The notes beneath the pieces were generated by a model. It saw nothing but the letters and a program-made list of their open reading frames with translations, was not told where the DNA came from and searched no databases. Both the position numbers and the translations under genes were made by a program. A DNA stretch of 56,630 nt from an uncultured Lachnospiraceae bacterium. Lineage in GTDB: Bacteria; Bacillota; Clostridia; Lachnospirales; Lachnospiraceae. Position 1 is the stretch's first letter; each line of letters starts with the position of its first letter. The stretch covers positions 1-56,630 of the forward strand of contig CAJTOV010000009.1 in the NCBI GenBank assembly GCA_910577765.1. Direction: 5' to 3'. Positions 15,425-24,769 of this stretch are shown piece after piece.

Positions 15425-16519
15425 GTGAATTCGGGGGATATGCATATCAGGGACATACGGATCTATCATGCGGTCAGCACCCTGAGCCGTCCGATTGCTG
15501 ATGCGACCCATGATATCAGCAAAATTGCCTTTTATGTGTTGGAGGTGGAGACGGCAGCAGGTGAGACCGGGCAGGGGTATTTGTTAAGCTTCCATTACAG
15601 CCCCAATGCCATTGAAGGGGCGCTCCGGGATATGAAGAACTTTGTCATGGACCGGGATTACCAGATTTTCGAGACAGTCCAGGTTCAGAAAGATTATGAG
15701 ACCGAGTGCGAGTACTTCGGTATCCCGGGACTTCAGCGGTGGGCGCTGGCAACCCTGAACGTGGCTATGTGGGATGCATGGTCCAGGACCCTGGGCCAGC
15801 CGGTGTACCGGATGCTGGGATGTCACCGCAGACCCATTCCGGTGTACGGAAGCGGCGGATGGCTCAGTTATACGGACCAGGAACTGGTGGATGAGGTTGT
15901 AAATTACAAAAAGCGCGGGTTTACGGCAGTGAAGATCAAGGTGGGTAGCCCACAGCTGGAGCGGGATATCCGCAGGCTTCACCTGGTGCGGGAAGCCGTT
16001 GGGCCGGATCTGAAGATTATGATGGACGCCAACCAGGGCATGGATGTGCCTACGGCAGTCAGCCTGATTGACCATGTGGAGGATCTGGGTATTTTCTGGT
16101 TTGAGGAGCCGGTAGTCAACACCGATTTTGAGGGCTATGCAACCATCCATTCCAAGACAAAAGTCAGTCTGGCCATGGGGGAGCGGGAGTACTCGGATGT
16201 GGCATTGCGGGAACTGATCCATAGAAATGCCCTGGACCTGTGGCAGCCGGATATTATCCGTCTGGGAGGTGTGGAAGCCTGGAGAGACAGCGCGGCCCTG
16301 GCCAATGCCCACAATATTCCGGTGCTTCCCCACTATTACAAGGATTACGATGTTCCGCTGCTGTGTACGGTGCCCAATCCTTATGGTGCCGAGAGTTTTG
16401 ACTGGATTGACGGAATCATAGACCATCCCATGGTCATTGACAGGGGATTTGCCCATCCCAGGGAGGGGGCGGGCTGGGGCTTTCGTTTCCTGCATAAATT
16501 TATGACGGAAATCCGGTAA
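15425..16519 (+). CDS. Mandelate racemase/muconate lactonizing-type enolase superfamily enzyme
   Basis: 364 aa from GTG 15425, chosen because AGGAGG is 10 nt upstream (the ATG at 15440 would be too far). Mandelate racemase subgroup layout: capping domain 1-130, then the barrel with K170-x-K172 (VKIKVG), metal ligands D201 (MMDANQG), E227/E228 (FEEPV) and E253 (MGEREY), and the D276-H303 dyad (QPDIIRLGG, LPHYYK). This set abstracts the alpha proton of a carboxylate, giving dehydration or epimerisation. It leads an operon with a DctP-Q-M TRAP transporter, so the likely substrate is the imported sugar acid. Exact substrate unknown. Confidence 0.9.
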   Translation: MNSGDMHIRDIRIYHAVSTLSRPIADATHDISKIAFYVLEVETAAGETGQGYLLSFHYSPNAIEGALRDMKNFVMDRDYQIFETVQVQKDYETECEYFGIPGLQRWALATLNVAMWDAWSRTLGQPVYRMLGCHRRPIPVYGSGGWLSYTDQELVDEVVNYKKRGFTAVKIKVGSPQLERDIRRLHLVREAVGPDLKIMMDANQGMDVPTAVSLIDHVEDLGIFWFEEPVVNTDFEGYATIHSKTKVSLAMGEREYSDVALRELIHRNALDLWQPDIIRLGGVEAWRDSAALANAHNIPVLPHYYKDYDVPLLCTVPNPYGAESFDWIDGIIDHPMVIDRGFAHPREGAGWGFRFLHKFMTEIR

Positions 16520-16541
16520 AGGAACCTATTTATGCAGCAGG

Positions 16542-16569
16542 GGCCTGAACGCAGGTTTCTGCACAGGCC
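16542..16569 (+). terminator. Intercistronic hairpin between enolase gene and dctP
   Basis: GGCCTG ... CAGGCC with an inner GCAG/CTGC pairing, followed by TTAATATTTTT. It could attenuate or process the transcript between the enzyme gene and the highly expressed binding protein gene. Confidence 0.4.
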
Positions 16570-16615
16570 TTAATATTTTTACCGGCTGGTCCGGGGAAGG
16601 AAGGGGTTATTTATT

Positions 16616-17695
16616 ATGAAAAAAAAGAATATGGCAATGGTGTCACTGATTATGGCAGGAACTCTGGTGATAAGTGCCTGCGGCAGTTCTTCAGCTCCGG
16701 TGGAAACCACGGCAGCGGCGGCTTCTGCAGAAACGCCGGCAGCATCCCAGGCAGACAAGGCACCGGCCCAGGATGTGGTTACCATTCAGATCGGATTTGA
16801 GAATACCACGGAGGAGCCCATCGGCAAGGCAGTGGAAAAGTGGGCAGAGCTTCTGGAGAAAGAAAGCGGCGGGACCATGAAACTTCAGCTGTTCCCCAAC
16901 AGTGCCCTGGGAAGCAAGAGCGAGCTGATCGACCAGATGATCATGGGGGAAAATATTATCACCATCGCAGACGGAGCCTTCTATGCAGATTACGGCGTCC
17001 CGGACCTGGGAATCCTGTATGGACCGTTTTTCTTTGACAACTGGGACCAGGTGTGGAAGCTTCTGGACAGCGAATGGTATCACACTGAATGCGGAAAGCT
17101 TGCAGACAAGGGGCTTACGGTTCTGGCTTCCAACTGGGTGTATGGAGAGCGTGAACTGATGACCAAGACCAAAGTGGTGACCCCTTCTGACATCAAGGGG
17201 CAGAAGATCCGTCTGGCCAACAGCCAGATCTATGTGGAGGGCTTTAATGCTCTGGGAGCCACGGCAGTACCCATGGCTCTGGGAGATGTGTATACCTCTT
17301 TACAGAACGGAACCCTGGACGGGGTGGAAAATCCGCTTTCCACACTGTACGGCCAGAGCTTCCAGGAGGTATCAAAAAATATCCTTATGACCGGCCATAT
17401 TCTGAACTTTACCACCTGGTGCATCGGAACCGATTATCTGAACACCCTGACCCAGGAACAGCAGGAGTTGCTGTTTGCAACCGGAGAGGAAGCCGGGCTC
17501 TACAACAATGAGCTTCAGGAAGCAGCCAAGGAGGATTACCGGAAGAAGCTGGAGGATGCAGGCGTGACCTTTACAGAGCTTACCGATGAAGAGCGGGCGC
17601 TGTGGAAGGAAGCCAGCCTTTCGTTCTACGAGAAAGGGAGCCAGTTCGGATGGAGCCAGGGTCTTTACGACACTGTGAAGGCAGCCGTTCAGTAG
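16616..17695 (+). CDS. dctP: TRAP transporter solute-binding lipoprotein (DctP family)
   Basis: 359 aa. Signal peptide with lipobox VISAC (Cys22) and an Ala/Thr/Pro-rich linker to about 50, then the DctP fold: IQIGFENTTEEPIGKAVEKWAELLEKESGG, LFPNSALGSKSELIDQMIMG, and QKIRLANSQIYVEGFNALGATAVPMALGDVYTSLQNGTLDGVENP, which includes the conserved Arg that binds the substrate carboxylate. Anchored outside the membrane, it delivers an organic acid to DctQ/DctM. Ribosome-binding site GGAAGG. Confidence 0.93.
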   Translation: MKKKNMAMVSLIMAGTLVISACGSSSAPVETTAAAASAETPAASQADKAPAQDVVTIQIGFENTTEEPIGKAVEKWAELLEKESGGTMKLQLFPNSALGSKSELIDQMIMGENIITIADGAFYADYGVPDLGILYGPFFFDNWDQVWKLLDSEWYHTECGKLADKGLTVLASNWVYGERELMTKTKVVTPSDIKGQKIRLANSQIYVEGFNALGATAVPMALGDVYTSLQNGTLDGVENPLSTLYGQSFQEVSKNILMTGHILNFTTWCIGTDYLNTLTQEQQELLFATGEEAGLYNNELQEAAKEDYRKKLEDAGVTFTELTDEERALWKEASLSFYEKGSQFGWSQGLYDTVKAAVQ

Positions 17696-17725
17696 CAGGC
17701 CTGGCACAGGCCTGGAGGAGAAGGC

Positions 17726-18223
17726 ATGAAGAAAATTCTGGATATTCTCAATAAGATTGAAGTGGCAGGGGCATCACTTGTTCTGGCAGCTCTGATCGCG
17801 TTTACATTTGTGGGTGTGCCTATGCGGTATCTTATGAGCCACCCTTTTACATGGGAAGAAGAGCTGCAGCTGGCCTGCATGGTGTGGATCACATTTCTGG
17901 CAGCGCCGGCGGCTTTCCGGTCTAAAAGCCATGTGGCCATTGAGATCGTGGTGGATGCCCTGCCCAGAAGCATGCGCAGGGCTGCGGAGGTGCTGATCGC
18001 ACTGGTGGTTTACGCGGTTTTGATCTATTTCTTTTTCAGAAGCCGCAATTTTATTGCGGTTATGGTAAAGACCAGCCGGAAGACACCGATTCTGATGATC
18101 CCCTATTCCTGGATTTATTCCGTTGCGCCGGTTTCGATTGTACTGATGCTGGTCAGCTACACAGAAGAAAAGGTCCGGGAGCTTAGGGAGCTGTTCGGCG
18201 GCGGAAAGGAGGGGGAGCAATGA
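17726..18223 (+). CDS. dctQ: TRAP transporter small membrane subunit (DctQ)
   Basis: 165 aa with four hydrophobic segments (about 14-33, 47-63, 86-107, 129-148) and the family segment FTWEEELQLACMVWITFLAAPAAFRSKSHVAIE. It forms the membrane complex with DctM. GGAGGAGAAGGC precedes the ATG. Its stop overlaps the dctM start (ATGA), implying translational coupling. Confidence 0.93.
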   Translation: MKKILDILNKIEVAGASLVLAALIAFTFVGVPMRYLMSHPFTWEEELQLACMVWITFLAAPAAFRSKSHVAIEIVVDALPRSMRRAAEVLIALVVYAVLIYFFFRSRNFIAVMVKTSRKTPILMIPYSWIYSVAPVSIVLMLVSYTEEKVRELRELFGGGKEGEQ

Positions 18224-19506
18224 GTCCTGGTGTGATGATCATGACGGCGGCACTTCTGGTTCTGCTGTTTATGAAGGTGCCTGTGTTTGTGGCAATCCTG
18301 GGTGCCTCGGCTGTATATTTTGTCCTGACACCCGGAATCAGTCCGGCGGTATTTGCCCAGCAGGCCATAACCGGTGCGGAAAGTGTGACCCTTCTGGCCA
18401 TTCCCTTCTTTGTGTGTGCCGGCGTGCTGATGAATTATACGGGAGTGACCAGGCGGATTATGGATTTCTGTGCGGTGCTGACCGGAAGAATGTACGGGGG
18501 ACTTTCCCAGGTGAATATTCTTCTGAGCACGCTTATGGGCGGTCTTTCCGGTTCCGCCCTGGCGGATGCTGCCATGGAGGCCAAGATGCTGGTGCCGGAG
18601 ATGGAGAAAAAAGGAATCGGGCGGGCGTTTTCCACGGTGGTGACGGCTGCATCCAGTATGATCACTCCGCTGATTCCGCCGGGGATCGGGCTGATTCTTT
18701 ACGGCTGTATTGCCAATGTATCCATCGGTAAGCTGTTTATAGCCGGTTTCGGACCGGGGATTCTGCTGTGTGCTGCCATGATGTTCATGGTTTCCGGTAT
18801 CTCGAAAAAAAGGAACTATCTGCCTCTGCGTACCCGGCGGATGGACGGGAGGATGTTCTGGGGGGCACTGCGTCCTGCGGTTCTTCCGCTGTGTCTGCCA
18901 ATAATTATCATCGGAGGAGTACGGCTGGGGATATTCACGGCCACGGAGGCGGGAGCGGTGGCGATTGTGTATGCGGCACTTCTGGGCATTGTTTACCGGG
19001 AACTGGGGATTAAGGAGATTGTCCAGGGCCTGAAAGAGACTTTGCAGACCACCTCATCCATCATGCTGATTGTGGCGGCGGCATCTACATTTTCCTGGAT
19101 TCTCACCAAGGAAATGATCCCCCAGCGGTTTACCGAATGGATGATTCAGATGATCCATAACAAGTGGCTGTTCCTGATTGCGGTGGACATTTTCCTGATT
19201 TTTGTGGGAATGTTTGTGGAGGGAAATGCCAGCATGATCGTTCTGGTCCCTCTGTTTGCACCTGCGGCATCGGCCTACGGCATTGACCCCATCCATTTTG
19301 CCATGGTGTTTATTTTTGCCAATGCCATCGGAGCCTTTACGCCGCCTATGGGCACCCTGATGTTCGTGGCCAGCGGAGTAACCGGATGCTCCACCAGGGA
19401 TTTTATCCGGGAGGCTGTACCTTTCTACATTCTGCTGTTTGGCTGTCTGCTGGTTCTGACCTTTATTCCCTGGTTCTCCATAGGGCTGGTGAACCTGATC
19501 TATTAA
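18220..19506 (+). CDS. dctM: TRAP transporter large permease subunit (DctM)
   Basis: 428 aa, about 12 membrane segments. The family pattern is clear: MSGLSGSALADAA-like segment (LMGGLSGSALADAAMEAKMLVPEM split across two helices), SSMITPLIPPGIGLILYG and the C-terminal GAFTPPMGTLMFVASGVTG. It carries the Na+-coupled substrate channel of the TRAP system. Last gene of the operon; a strong hairpin follows 16 bp after the stop. Confidence 0.95.
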   Translation: MSPGVMIMTAALLVLLFMKVPVFVAILGASAVYFVLTPGISPAVFAQQAITGAESVTLLAIPFFVCAGVLMNYTGVTRRIMDFCAVLTGRMYGGLSQVNILLSTLMGGLSGSALADAAMEAKMLVPEMEKKGIGRAFSTVVTAASSMITPLIPPGIGLILYGCIANVSIGKLFIAGFGPGILLCAAMMFMVSGISKKRNYLPLRTRRMDGRMFWGALRPAVLPLCLPIIIIGGVRLGIFTATEAGAVAIVYAALLGIVYRELGIKEIVQGLKETLQTTSSIMLIVAAASTFSWILTKEMIPQRFTEWMIQMIHNKWLFLIAVDIFLIFVGMFVEGNASMIVLVPLFAPAASAYGIDPIHFAMVFIFANAIGAFTPPMGTLMFVASGVTGCSTRDFIREAVPFYILLFGCLLVLTFIPWFSIGLVNLIY

Positions 19507-19522
19507 CCGGTGTTCTGATTTG

Positions 19523-19557
19523 GAGGGTGCTGTGTGCGGTCTGCACACAGCACCCTC
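19523..19557 (+). terminator. Terminator-like hairpin after dctM
   Basis: 15-bp perfect stem GAGGGTGCTGTGTGC / GCACACAGCACCCTC with loop GGTCT. There is no T-run after it, so it may act as a 3'-end stabiliser or Rho-assisted terminator. Confidence 0.65.
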
Positions 19558-19578
19558 TGCGTCTGCCGCCAGATACTC

Positions 19579-19609
19579 GTAACAGTTCAAGGGGTATCTG
19601 AACTGTTAC
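19579..19609. repeat. Short inverted repeat, terminal-module relic (copy F)
   Basis: GTAACAGTTCA / TGAACTGTTAC, 11 bp perfect, 9-nt loop. The arms match the outer ends of the dispersed repeat family (GTGAACTGTAAC type). Confidence 0.6.
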
Positions 19610-19668
19610 ACCCGGAATATAAAAAATGGAACAAATTGACAAAAAGGGTTTCTATTTTTCTCTGTTCG

Positions 19669-19677
19669 TGGTATACT
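19669..19677 (+). promoter_or_regulatory. Extended -10 promoter of the Fe-type ABC operon
   Basis: TGGTATACT (TGn plus TATACT), 94 nt before the binding-protein ATG. A TTGACA at 19635 lies about 30 bp upstream, too far for a normal -35. Confidence 0.5.
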
Positions 19678-19770
19678 TTGCATATGCAGCCAGGGAAGGC
19701 AGGAATGGGACAAGGTTCCCCTTTCCAGTGCTGCATTTGCGGTTAAGCAGACAAAAAGGAGGATTGTATT

Positions 19771-20982
19771 ATGAAGAAAAAACTGGCACTTTTGTTGGCT
19801 TGTACCATGGTATCCGGTCTGACTGCCTGCGGCGGAGGCGGAGGTACGGCAGCCACCACGGCAGCGCCCGCAGCAGCCCCGGCAGCTACGGAGGCTACGG
19901 AGGCAGCATCCCAGGCCCCTGCCGGTGAAAGCAAGGCGGAGACAGAAGCAGCCCCGGAGGCAGCAGGCGGCATGGATGCCCTGATTGAGGCGGCCAAGGC
20001 AGAGGGAGAGCTGACTGTATACGGCTCCTGCGAGGAAGAATATCTGTCCATGGCCTGCAGGAATTTCGAGCAGCTTTACGGGATCAAGACCAAGTACCAG
20101 AGACTGTCCACCTCCGAGGTGTATACCAAGATTTCCGAGGAGGCCGGCAAGCCGTCGGCAGACGTATGGTTCGGCGGCACCACGGACCCCTACAACGAGG
20201 CAGTGGCAGACGGACTTCTCATGGAGTATGAGGCTATCAATGCAGCCAACCTGATCAGCGAAGATTACAAGGACCCCACCAACTGCTGGTACGGCATCTA
20301 CAAAGGAATCCTGGGCTTTATGGTGAACAAGGAAGAGCTGGAGCGTCTGAATCTGGAAGCGCCCAGAACCTGGGATGACCTGACCAAGGCAGAGTATGAA
20401 GGCCTGGTCATGCTGTCCAACCCCAACACAGCCGGTACGGCCAAGCTGGTGATCAACACCATGATCCAGATGAAGGGCCATGATGAGGCTATGGAGTATT
20501 TCAAGGCCCTGGATAAGAACGTGAACCAGTATACCAAGTCCGGTTCCGGTCCCTCCAAGATGGTAGGCCCCGGCGAGTGTGTTATCGGTGTAGGCTTCCT
20601 GCATGACGGTATTTACCAGATCCTTCAGGGATATGACAACATTGAACTGATCGTTCCCGATGACGGCACCTCCTTTGAGGTTGGCGCCACCGCGATCTTC
20701 AATGGCTGTGCCCATCCCAACGCTGCAAAGCTGTGGATCGAGTATGCTCTTTCTCCGGACTGTGTGGACCATGCCAAGGAGGCTGGCTCCTACCAGTTCC
20801 TGGTGCTGTCCAATGCAGCCCAGCCGGAAGAAGCTACCCAGTTTGGTCTGGACATGAACAATACCATTGACTATGATTTCGAGGATGCCAAGGCAAACAG
20901 CGCCAAGTATGTGGAAGATTTCTTCACAGCCCTGGGAAGCGATTCCGGCAGCGCAGACGCCAGCCGCTTCCTGACAGAATAA
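19771..20982 (+). CDS. ABC importer substrate-binding lipoprotein, Fe(III)/AfuA-FbpA type
   Basis: 403 aa. ATG follows AAAAAGGAGG. Signal peptide with lipobox GLTAC (Cys20), a Gly/Ala/Thr/Glu-rich linker to about 68, then the type II periplasmic-binding fold: LTVYGSCEEEYLSMACRNFEQLYGIKTKY, RLSTSEVYTKI, ADVWFGGTTDPYNEAVADGLL and GWYGIYKG-type WYGIYKGILGFMVNKEEL. This is the Fe3+/phosphonate-sugar phosphate family. The usual Tyr-pair iron ligands are not obvious, so hexose phosphate, AEP-like or another anionic ligand is also possible. First gene of a binding protein-permease-ATPase operon. Confidence 0.88.
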   Translation: MKKKLALLLACTMVSGLTACGGGGGTAATTAAPAAAPAATEATEAASQAPAGESKAETEAAPEAAGGMDALIEAAKAEGELTVYGSCEEEYLSMACRNFEQLYGIKTKYQRLSTSEVYTKISEEAGKPSADVWFGGTTDPYNEAVADGLLMEYEAINAANLISEDYKDPTNCWYGIYKGILGFMVNKEELERLNLEAPRTWDDLTKAEYEGLVMLSNPNTAGTAKLVINTMIQMKGHDEAMEYFKALDKNVNQYTKSGSGPSKMVGPGECVIGVGFLHDGIYQILQGYDNIELIVPDDGTSFEVGATAIFNGCAHPNAAKLWIEYALSPDCVDHAKEAGSYQFLVLSNAAQPEEATQFGLDMNNTIDYDFEDAKANSAKYVEDFFTALGSDSGSADASRFLTE

Positions 20983-21027
20983 AGGGAACACAGGCGGCCA
21001 GACAGAGACAATAAAAGACTGGTTTTT

Positions 21028-21082
21028 CATGTACTCCCGGAATCTGACGGAACCTGATTTCCTGAGATTCCGGGAGTACATG
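21028..21082 (+). promoter_or_regulatory. Long intercistronic stem-loop in the ABC operon
   Basis: Perfect 18-bp stem CATGTACTCCCGGAATCT / AGATTCCGGGAGTACATG with a 19-nt loop, between the binding-protein stop (20982) and the permease start (21106). No T-run follows. It fits an mRNA stabiliser giving more binding protein than permease. Confidence 0.75.
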
Positions 21083-21105
21083 TTACAAGAAAGGGGGAAT
21101 GGTTT

Positions 21106-22821
21106 GTGGCTGGAAAGCAGAGTGCAAGGCTGGAGCGGGAGAAATTCTTCTCCGATCCGGTTCTGATCAGTATGATTGCCGTACTGCTGGTATTTTTGGC
21201 ACTGTTTATTCTGTATCCGCTGCTGATGCTTCTGGTGGACAGCTTTCTGGAAGAGGGGCATGTGACCCTGGCGGTGTTTCAGCGGGTGCTGAGTCTGGAG
21301 CGGTTCCGGAAGGCATTCCGCAATACCCTGGTGCTGGGCATGATCACGGGAATCGCATCCACAGCCATAGGGCTTCTGTTTGCCTATGTGGAGGTCTATG
21401 TAAAGCTGCGGACAAAGGTGCTGGAGAAGCTGTTTGCGGTGGTGTCCATGCTGCCGGTAGTGTCTCCTCCCTTTGTGCTGTCCCTGTCCATGATCATGCT
21501 GTTTGGGCGCAGCGGCATCATCACCCGGTCCCTTCTGAAAATATATGATTCCAATGTATATGGCCTTAAGGGAATTGCCATTGTCCAGACCCTGACCTTT
21601 TTCCCGGTGTGCTACCTGATGCTGAAGGGTCTTCTGAAAAATATCGATCCTTCCCTGGAAGAGGCAACCCGTGACATGGGGGCCAGCCGGTGGAAGGTGT
21701 TCACCAGTGTGACCTTTCCCCTGCTGCTGCCGGGACTTGGCAATGCCTTTCTGGTAACCTTTATTGAGTCTGTGGCAGACTTTGCCAATCCCATGCTGAT
21801 CGGCGGCTCCTATGACACCCTGGCCACCACCATCTATCTCCAGGTAACAGGAGCCTACGACTCCACGGGAGCAGCGGCCATGTCCGTGGTGCTTCTGTCC
21901 CTGACCGTGGTGCTGTTTCTGATCCAGAAATATTATCTGGAGAAGAAGACCGCCGCCACCTTAACCGGCAAAGCCTCCCGCATGCGGATGCTTATTGAGG
22001 ATAAAAGTGTCACCGTGCCCCTGACCATTTTCTGTACCCTGGTGGCAGCCTTTGTGGTGCTGATGTATGTGATGGTGCCCTTTGGCGCCCTGTTTACCCT
22101 GTGGGGCAGGGATTACAGCCTTTCCCTGAAATGGTTCCAGTATATGCTCAGAACCAGCGGGCTTAAGGCATTTAAGGATTCCTTTGTACTGTCCCTGATC
22201 GCCTCGCCTTTGACGGCATTTCTGTCCATGGTCATCGCCTACCTGGTGGTGAAGAAGCGTTTCCGGGGAAAAGGATTTATTGAGTTTGTGTCCATGCTGG
22301 CCATGGCTGTGCCGGGAACCGTCCTGGGTATCGGATATATCCGGGGCTATGCCAACGGACTGTTCCGCACCGGCGTCATGAGCAGCCTGTACGGCACGGG
22401 CCTGATTCTGATCATCGTGTTCATCGTGCGGAGTCTTCCCACGGGAACCCGCAGCGGCATCTCCGCCCTGCGCCAGATCGACAAGTCTATCGAAGAGTCG
22501 GCCTATGACATGGGGGCCAGCTCGGCCAGGGTATTCATGACAGTGACCCTGCCCCTGATCAAGGATTCCTTTTTCAGCGGCCTGGTTACGGCCTTTGTAC
22601 GGAGCATTACGGCCATTTCGGCCATCATACTCCTGGTGACCCCGGATTTCCTGCTGATCACCTGCCAGATCAACGAGCAGGCGGAAAAGGGCAACTACGG
22701 GGTAGCCTGCGCCTATGCCACGGTGCTGATTGCCATTACCTACGGTGCGGTGCTGGTGATGAATACGCTGATCCGGTTCTTTGGTGTCAGCAGAAATGTT
22801 AAAGTTCGGGAGGGCGCATAA
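21106..22821 (+). CDS. ABC importer permease, fused two-domain Fe(III)-type (FbpB-like)
   Basis: 571 aa from GTG 21106 (AAGGGGG about 8 nt upstream); the ATG at 21099 is in another frame. About 12 membrane segments in two homologous halves, each ending in an EAA loop that docks on the ATPase: EEATRDMGASRWKVFTSVTFPLLLPG (first half) and EESAYDMGASSARVFMTVTLPLIKD (second half), both cited here as family segments. The fused arrangement is typical of FbpB/AfuB permeases. Stop is 1 bp before the ATPase start. Confidence 0.92.
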   Translation: MAGKQSARLEREKFFSDPVLISMIAVLLVFLALFILYPLLMLLVDSFLEEGHVTLAVFQRVLSLERFRKAFRNTLVLGMITGIASTAIGLLFAYVEVYVKLRTKVLEKLFAVVSMLPVVSPPFVLSLSMIMLFGRSGIITRSLLKIYDSNVYGLKGIAIVQTLTFFPVCYLMLKGLLKNIDPSLEEATRDMGASRWKVFTSVTFPLLLPGLGNAFLVTFIESVADFANPMLIGGSYDTLATTIYLQVTGAYDSTGAAAMSVVLLSLTVVLFLIQKYYLEKKTAATLTGKASRMRMLIEDKSVTVPLTIFCTLVAAFVVLMYVMVPFGALFTLWGRDYSLSLKWFQYMLRTSGLKAFKDSFVLSLIASPLTAFLSMVIAYLVVKKRFRGKGFIEFVSMLAMAVPGTVLGIGYIRGYANGLFRTGVMSSLYGTGLILIIVFIVRSLPTGTRSGISALRQIDKSIEESAYDMGASSARVFMTVTLPLIKDSFFSGLVTAFVRSITAISAIILLVTPDFLLITCQINEQAEKGNYGVACAYATVLIAITYGAVLVMNTLIRFFGVSRNVKVREGA

Positions 22822-22822
22822 T

Positions 22823-23899
22823 ATGGAAAAACAGAAAAAAGGAGTCCGGCTGGAGCATATTTCCAAGATCTACAAGGACCCCAAGACCGGAAAAGAGTTT
22901 TACGCGGTGGAGGATACCACCCTGGATATTGAGGCGGGAACCTTTGTGACCCTGCTGGGGCCCTCCGGCTGCGGGAAGACGACCACCCTGCGGATGATCG
23001 CCGGGTTCGAGAGCCCGGATGAAGGGGAGATTTACCTGGGCGGCGAGGCAATCAACCACCTGACCCCCAACAAACGGGATACGGCCATGGTATTCCAGAG
23101 CTATGCCCTGCTTCCCCATTACAATGTATTTGACAATGTTGCCTACGGCTTAAAGATCCGCAAGCTTCCGGCAGGAGAGATCCGGGAGCGGGTGATGAAC
23201 ATCCTGAAGCTGGTGGAGATGGACGGTATGGAGTCACGGATGACCAACCAGCTGTCCGGAGGCCAGCAGCAGCGGGTGGCCCTGGCCAGGGCCCTGGTGC
23301 TGGAGCCGGGGGTTCTGCTGTTTGACGAGCCCTTAAGCAACCTGGACGCAAAGCTGCGGGTGTCCATGCGGACGGAGATCCGCAAGATCCAGCAGAAGGT
23401 AGGCATTACGGCCATCTATGTGACCCATGACCAGTCGGAGGCCATGAGTATTTCCGACAAAATTATCATTATGAGCAGGGGGAAGGTGGAGCAGATCGGA
23501 ACACCCCAGGAGATCTACTATCATCCCACCTCCCGGTTTGTGGCTGACTTTATCGGGGAGGCCAATTTCCTGGAGGCCGGGGTTCTGTCCGCAGACGGGG
23601 AAAAGGCCCGCATCCAGGTGGCAGGCAAGGAGCTGCTGGTAAACAATTACTGCGGCGCCGGGGCCGGGGATGAGGCAGCCCTGGTGATCCGTCCTGAGGC
23701 AGCGGTGCTGGCGGAAGAGGGCTACCTGGAAGCCACGGTAACCCTGTCCACCTTTATGGGTTCCTATCAGTACTATCAGGTGATGGTGGGAGATATGGAG
23801 ATCCAGATCACGGACTACAATCCGGTGAACCGGCGGATCTACCAGGTGGGAGAGAAGGCATTTCTGGATTTTGACGCCAGAGGGGTGTATATTCTGTAG
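22823..23899 (+). CDS. ABC importer ATPase, Fe(III)/spermidine-type
   Basis: 358 aa from ATG 22823 (GGGAGGG upstream). Walker A GPSGCGKTT, Q-loop VFQSYALLPH, signature LSGGQQQR, Walker B LLFDEPLSNLDAKLR and switch His in VTHDQSEAM. The C-terminal part (about 245-358) is a TOBE-type regulatory domain (LEAGVLSADGEKARIQVAG). It powers the permease encoded just upstream. Confidence 0.94.
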   Translation: MEKQKKGVRLEHISKIYKDPKTGKEFYAVEDTTLDIEAGTFVTLLGPSGCGKTTTLRMIAGFESPDEGEIYLGGEAINHLTPNKRDTAMVFQSYALLPHYNVFDNVAYGLKIRKLPAGEIRERVMNILKLVEMDGMESRMTNQLSGGQQQRVALARALVLEPGVLLFDEPLSNLDAKLRVSMRTEIRKIQQKVGITAIYVTHDQSEAMSISDKIIIMSRGKVEQIGTPQEIYYHPTSRFVADFIGEANFLEAGVLSADGEKARIQVAGKELLVNNYCGAGAGDEAALVIRPEAAVLAEEGYLEATVTLSTFMGSYQYYQVMVGDMEIQITDYNPVNRRIYQVGEKAFLDFDARGVYIL

Positions 23900-23929
23900 A
23901 AGCTGCCCCGCCGGAAGGGCGGCGGACCT

Positions 23930-24769
23930 TTAAGAGTCCGCCAGCAGCTTCTCCACAGCCGCTTCCATCCAGTTCTCTTCCAGATACTCAATGGTGCCTG
24001 CGTCCACATGTTGGGCAATAGACGGGGTAATGGGGATTCTGGCCAGCACCGGGATGCCGGACTGGGCGGAAATCTCGTCAATGTGGCTTTCCCCGAAGAT
24101 GGAAATCTGTTTGCCGCAGTCCGGGCACTCCAGGTAGCTCATGTTCTCCACAAGACCCAGAATGGGGATATCCATCTTCCTGGCCATGTTCACCGCCTTG
24201 GTGACGATCATGGACACCAGTTCCTGGGGGGAGGTGACGATGACAATGCCGTCCACCGGAAGGGACTGGAACACGGTCAGGGGCACATCCCCGGTTCCCG
24301 GCGGCATGTCCACGAACATATAGTCAATATCCTTCCACAGGACCTCCTGCCAGAACTGTTTGACCGCTCCTGCGATCACCGGGCCCCGCCAGATCACCGG
24401 ATCCGTGTCATGGTCCAGAAGCAGGTTGGCAGACACGATCTCAATGCCGGTGGAGGTGGTGGCCGGTACCATCAGTCCCTCCGGGTTGACGCTGAGTCCG
24501 TCGGTACCCAGGCCAAAGGACTTGGGGATGGACGGGCCGGTAATGTCTGCGTCCAGGATGGCGGCCCGTCTGCCTTTGCGCTTCGTCTCCACGGCAAGCA
24601 GGGATGTGACCAGGGATTTGCCTACGCCGCCTTTGCCGCTGACCACGCCGATGACTTTTTTCACCGTGCTGGCGGGATTTAAGGGTTCCAGAAAGCTGGT
24701 CTGCTCTGCGGTACGGCTGCTGCAGCTTTCCCCGCAGGAGCTGCAGTTGTGGGTACAGGTTTCACTCAT
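23930..24769 (-). CDS. Mrp/NBP35-type P-loop ATPase (Fe-S carrier)
   Basis: 279 aa; GGAGG 9 nt before ATG. Deviant Walker A GKGGVGKS (45-52), FVDMPPGTGD and the C-terminal CPDCGK CxxC that binds a bridging Fe-S cluster in the dimer. An N-terminal Cys cluster (CTHNCSSCGESC, 5-16) resembles the NBP35-type tail. It assembles or carries Fe-S clusters in the cytoplasm. Converges with the ABC operon; a small hairpin GGCGGAC/GTCCGCC (23921-23942) spans its stop codon. Confidence 0.92.
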   Translation of the reverse strand: MSETCTHNCSSCGESCSSRTAEQTSFLEPLNPASTVKKVIGVVSGKGGVGKSLVTSLLAVETKRKGRRAAILDADITGPSIPKSFGLGTDGLSVNPEGLMVPATTSTGIEIVSANLLLDHDTDPVIWRGPVIAGAVKQFWQEVLWKDIDYMFVDMPPGTGDVPLTVFQSLPVDGIVIVTSPQELVSMIVTKAVNMARKMDIPILGLVENMSYLECPDCGKQISIFGESHIDEISAQSGIPVLARIPITPSIAQHVDAGTIEYLEENWMEAAVEKLLADS

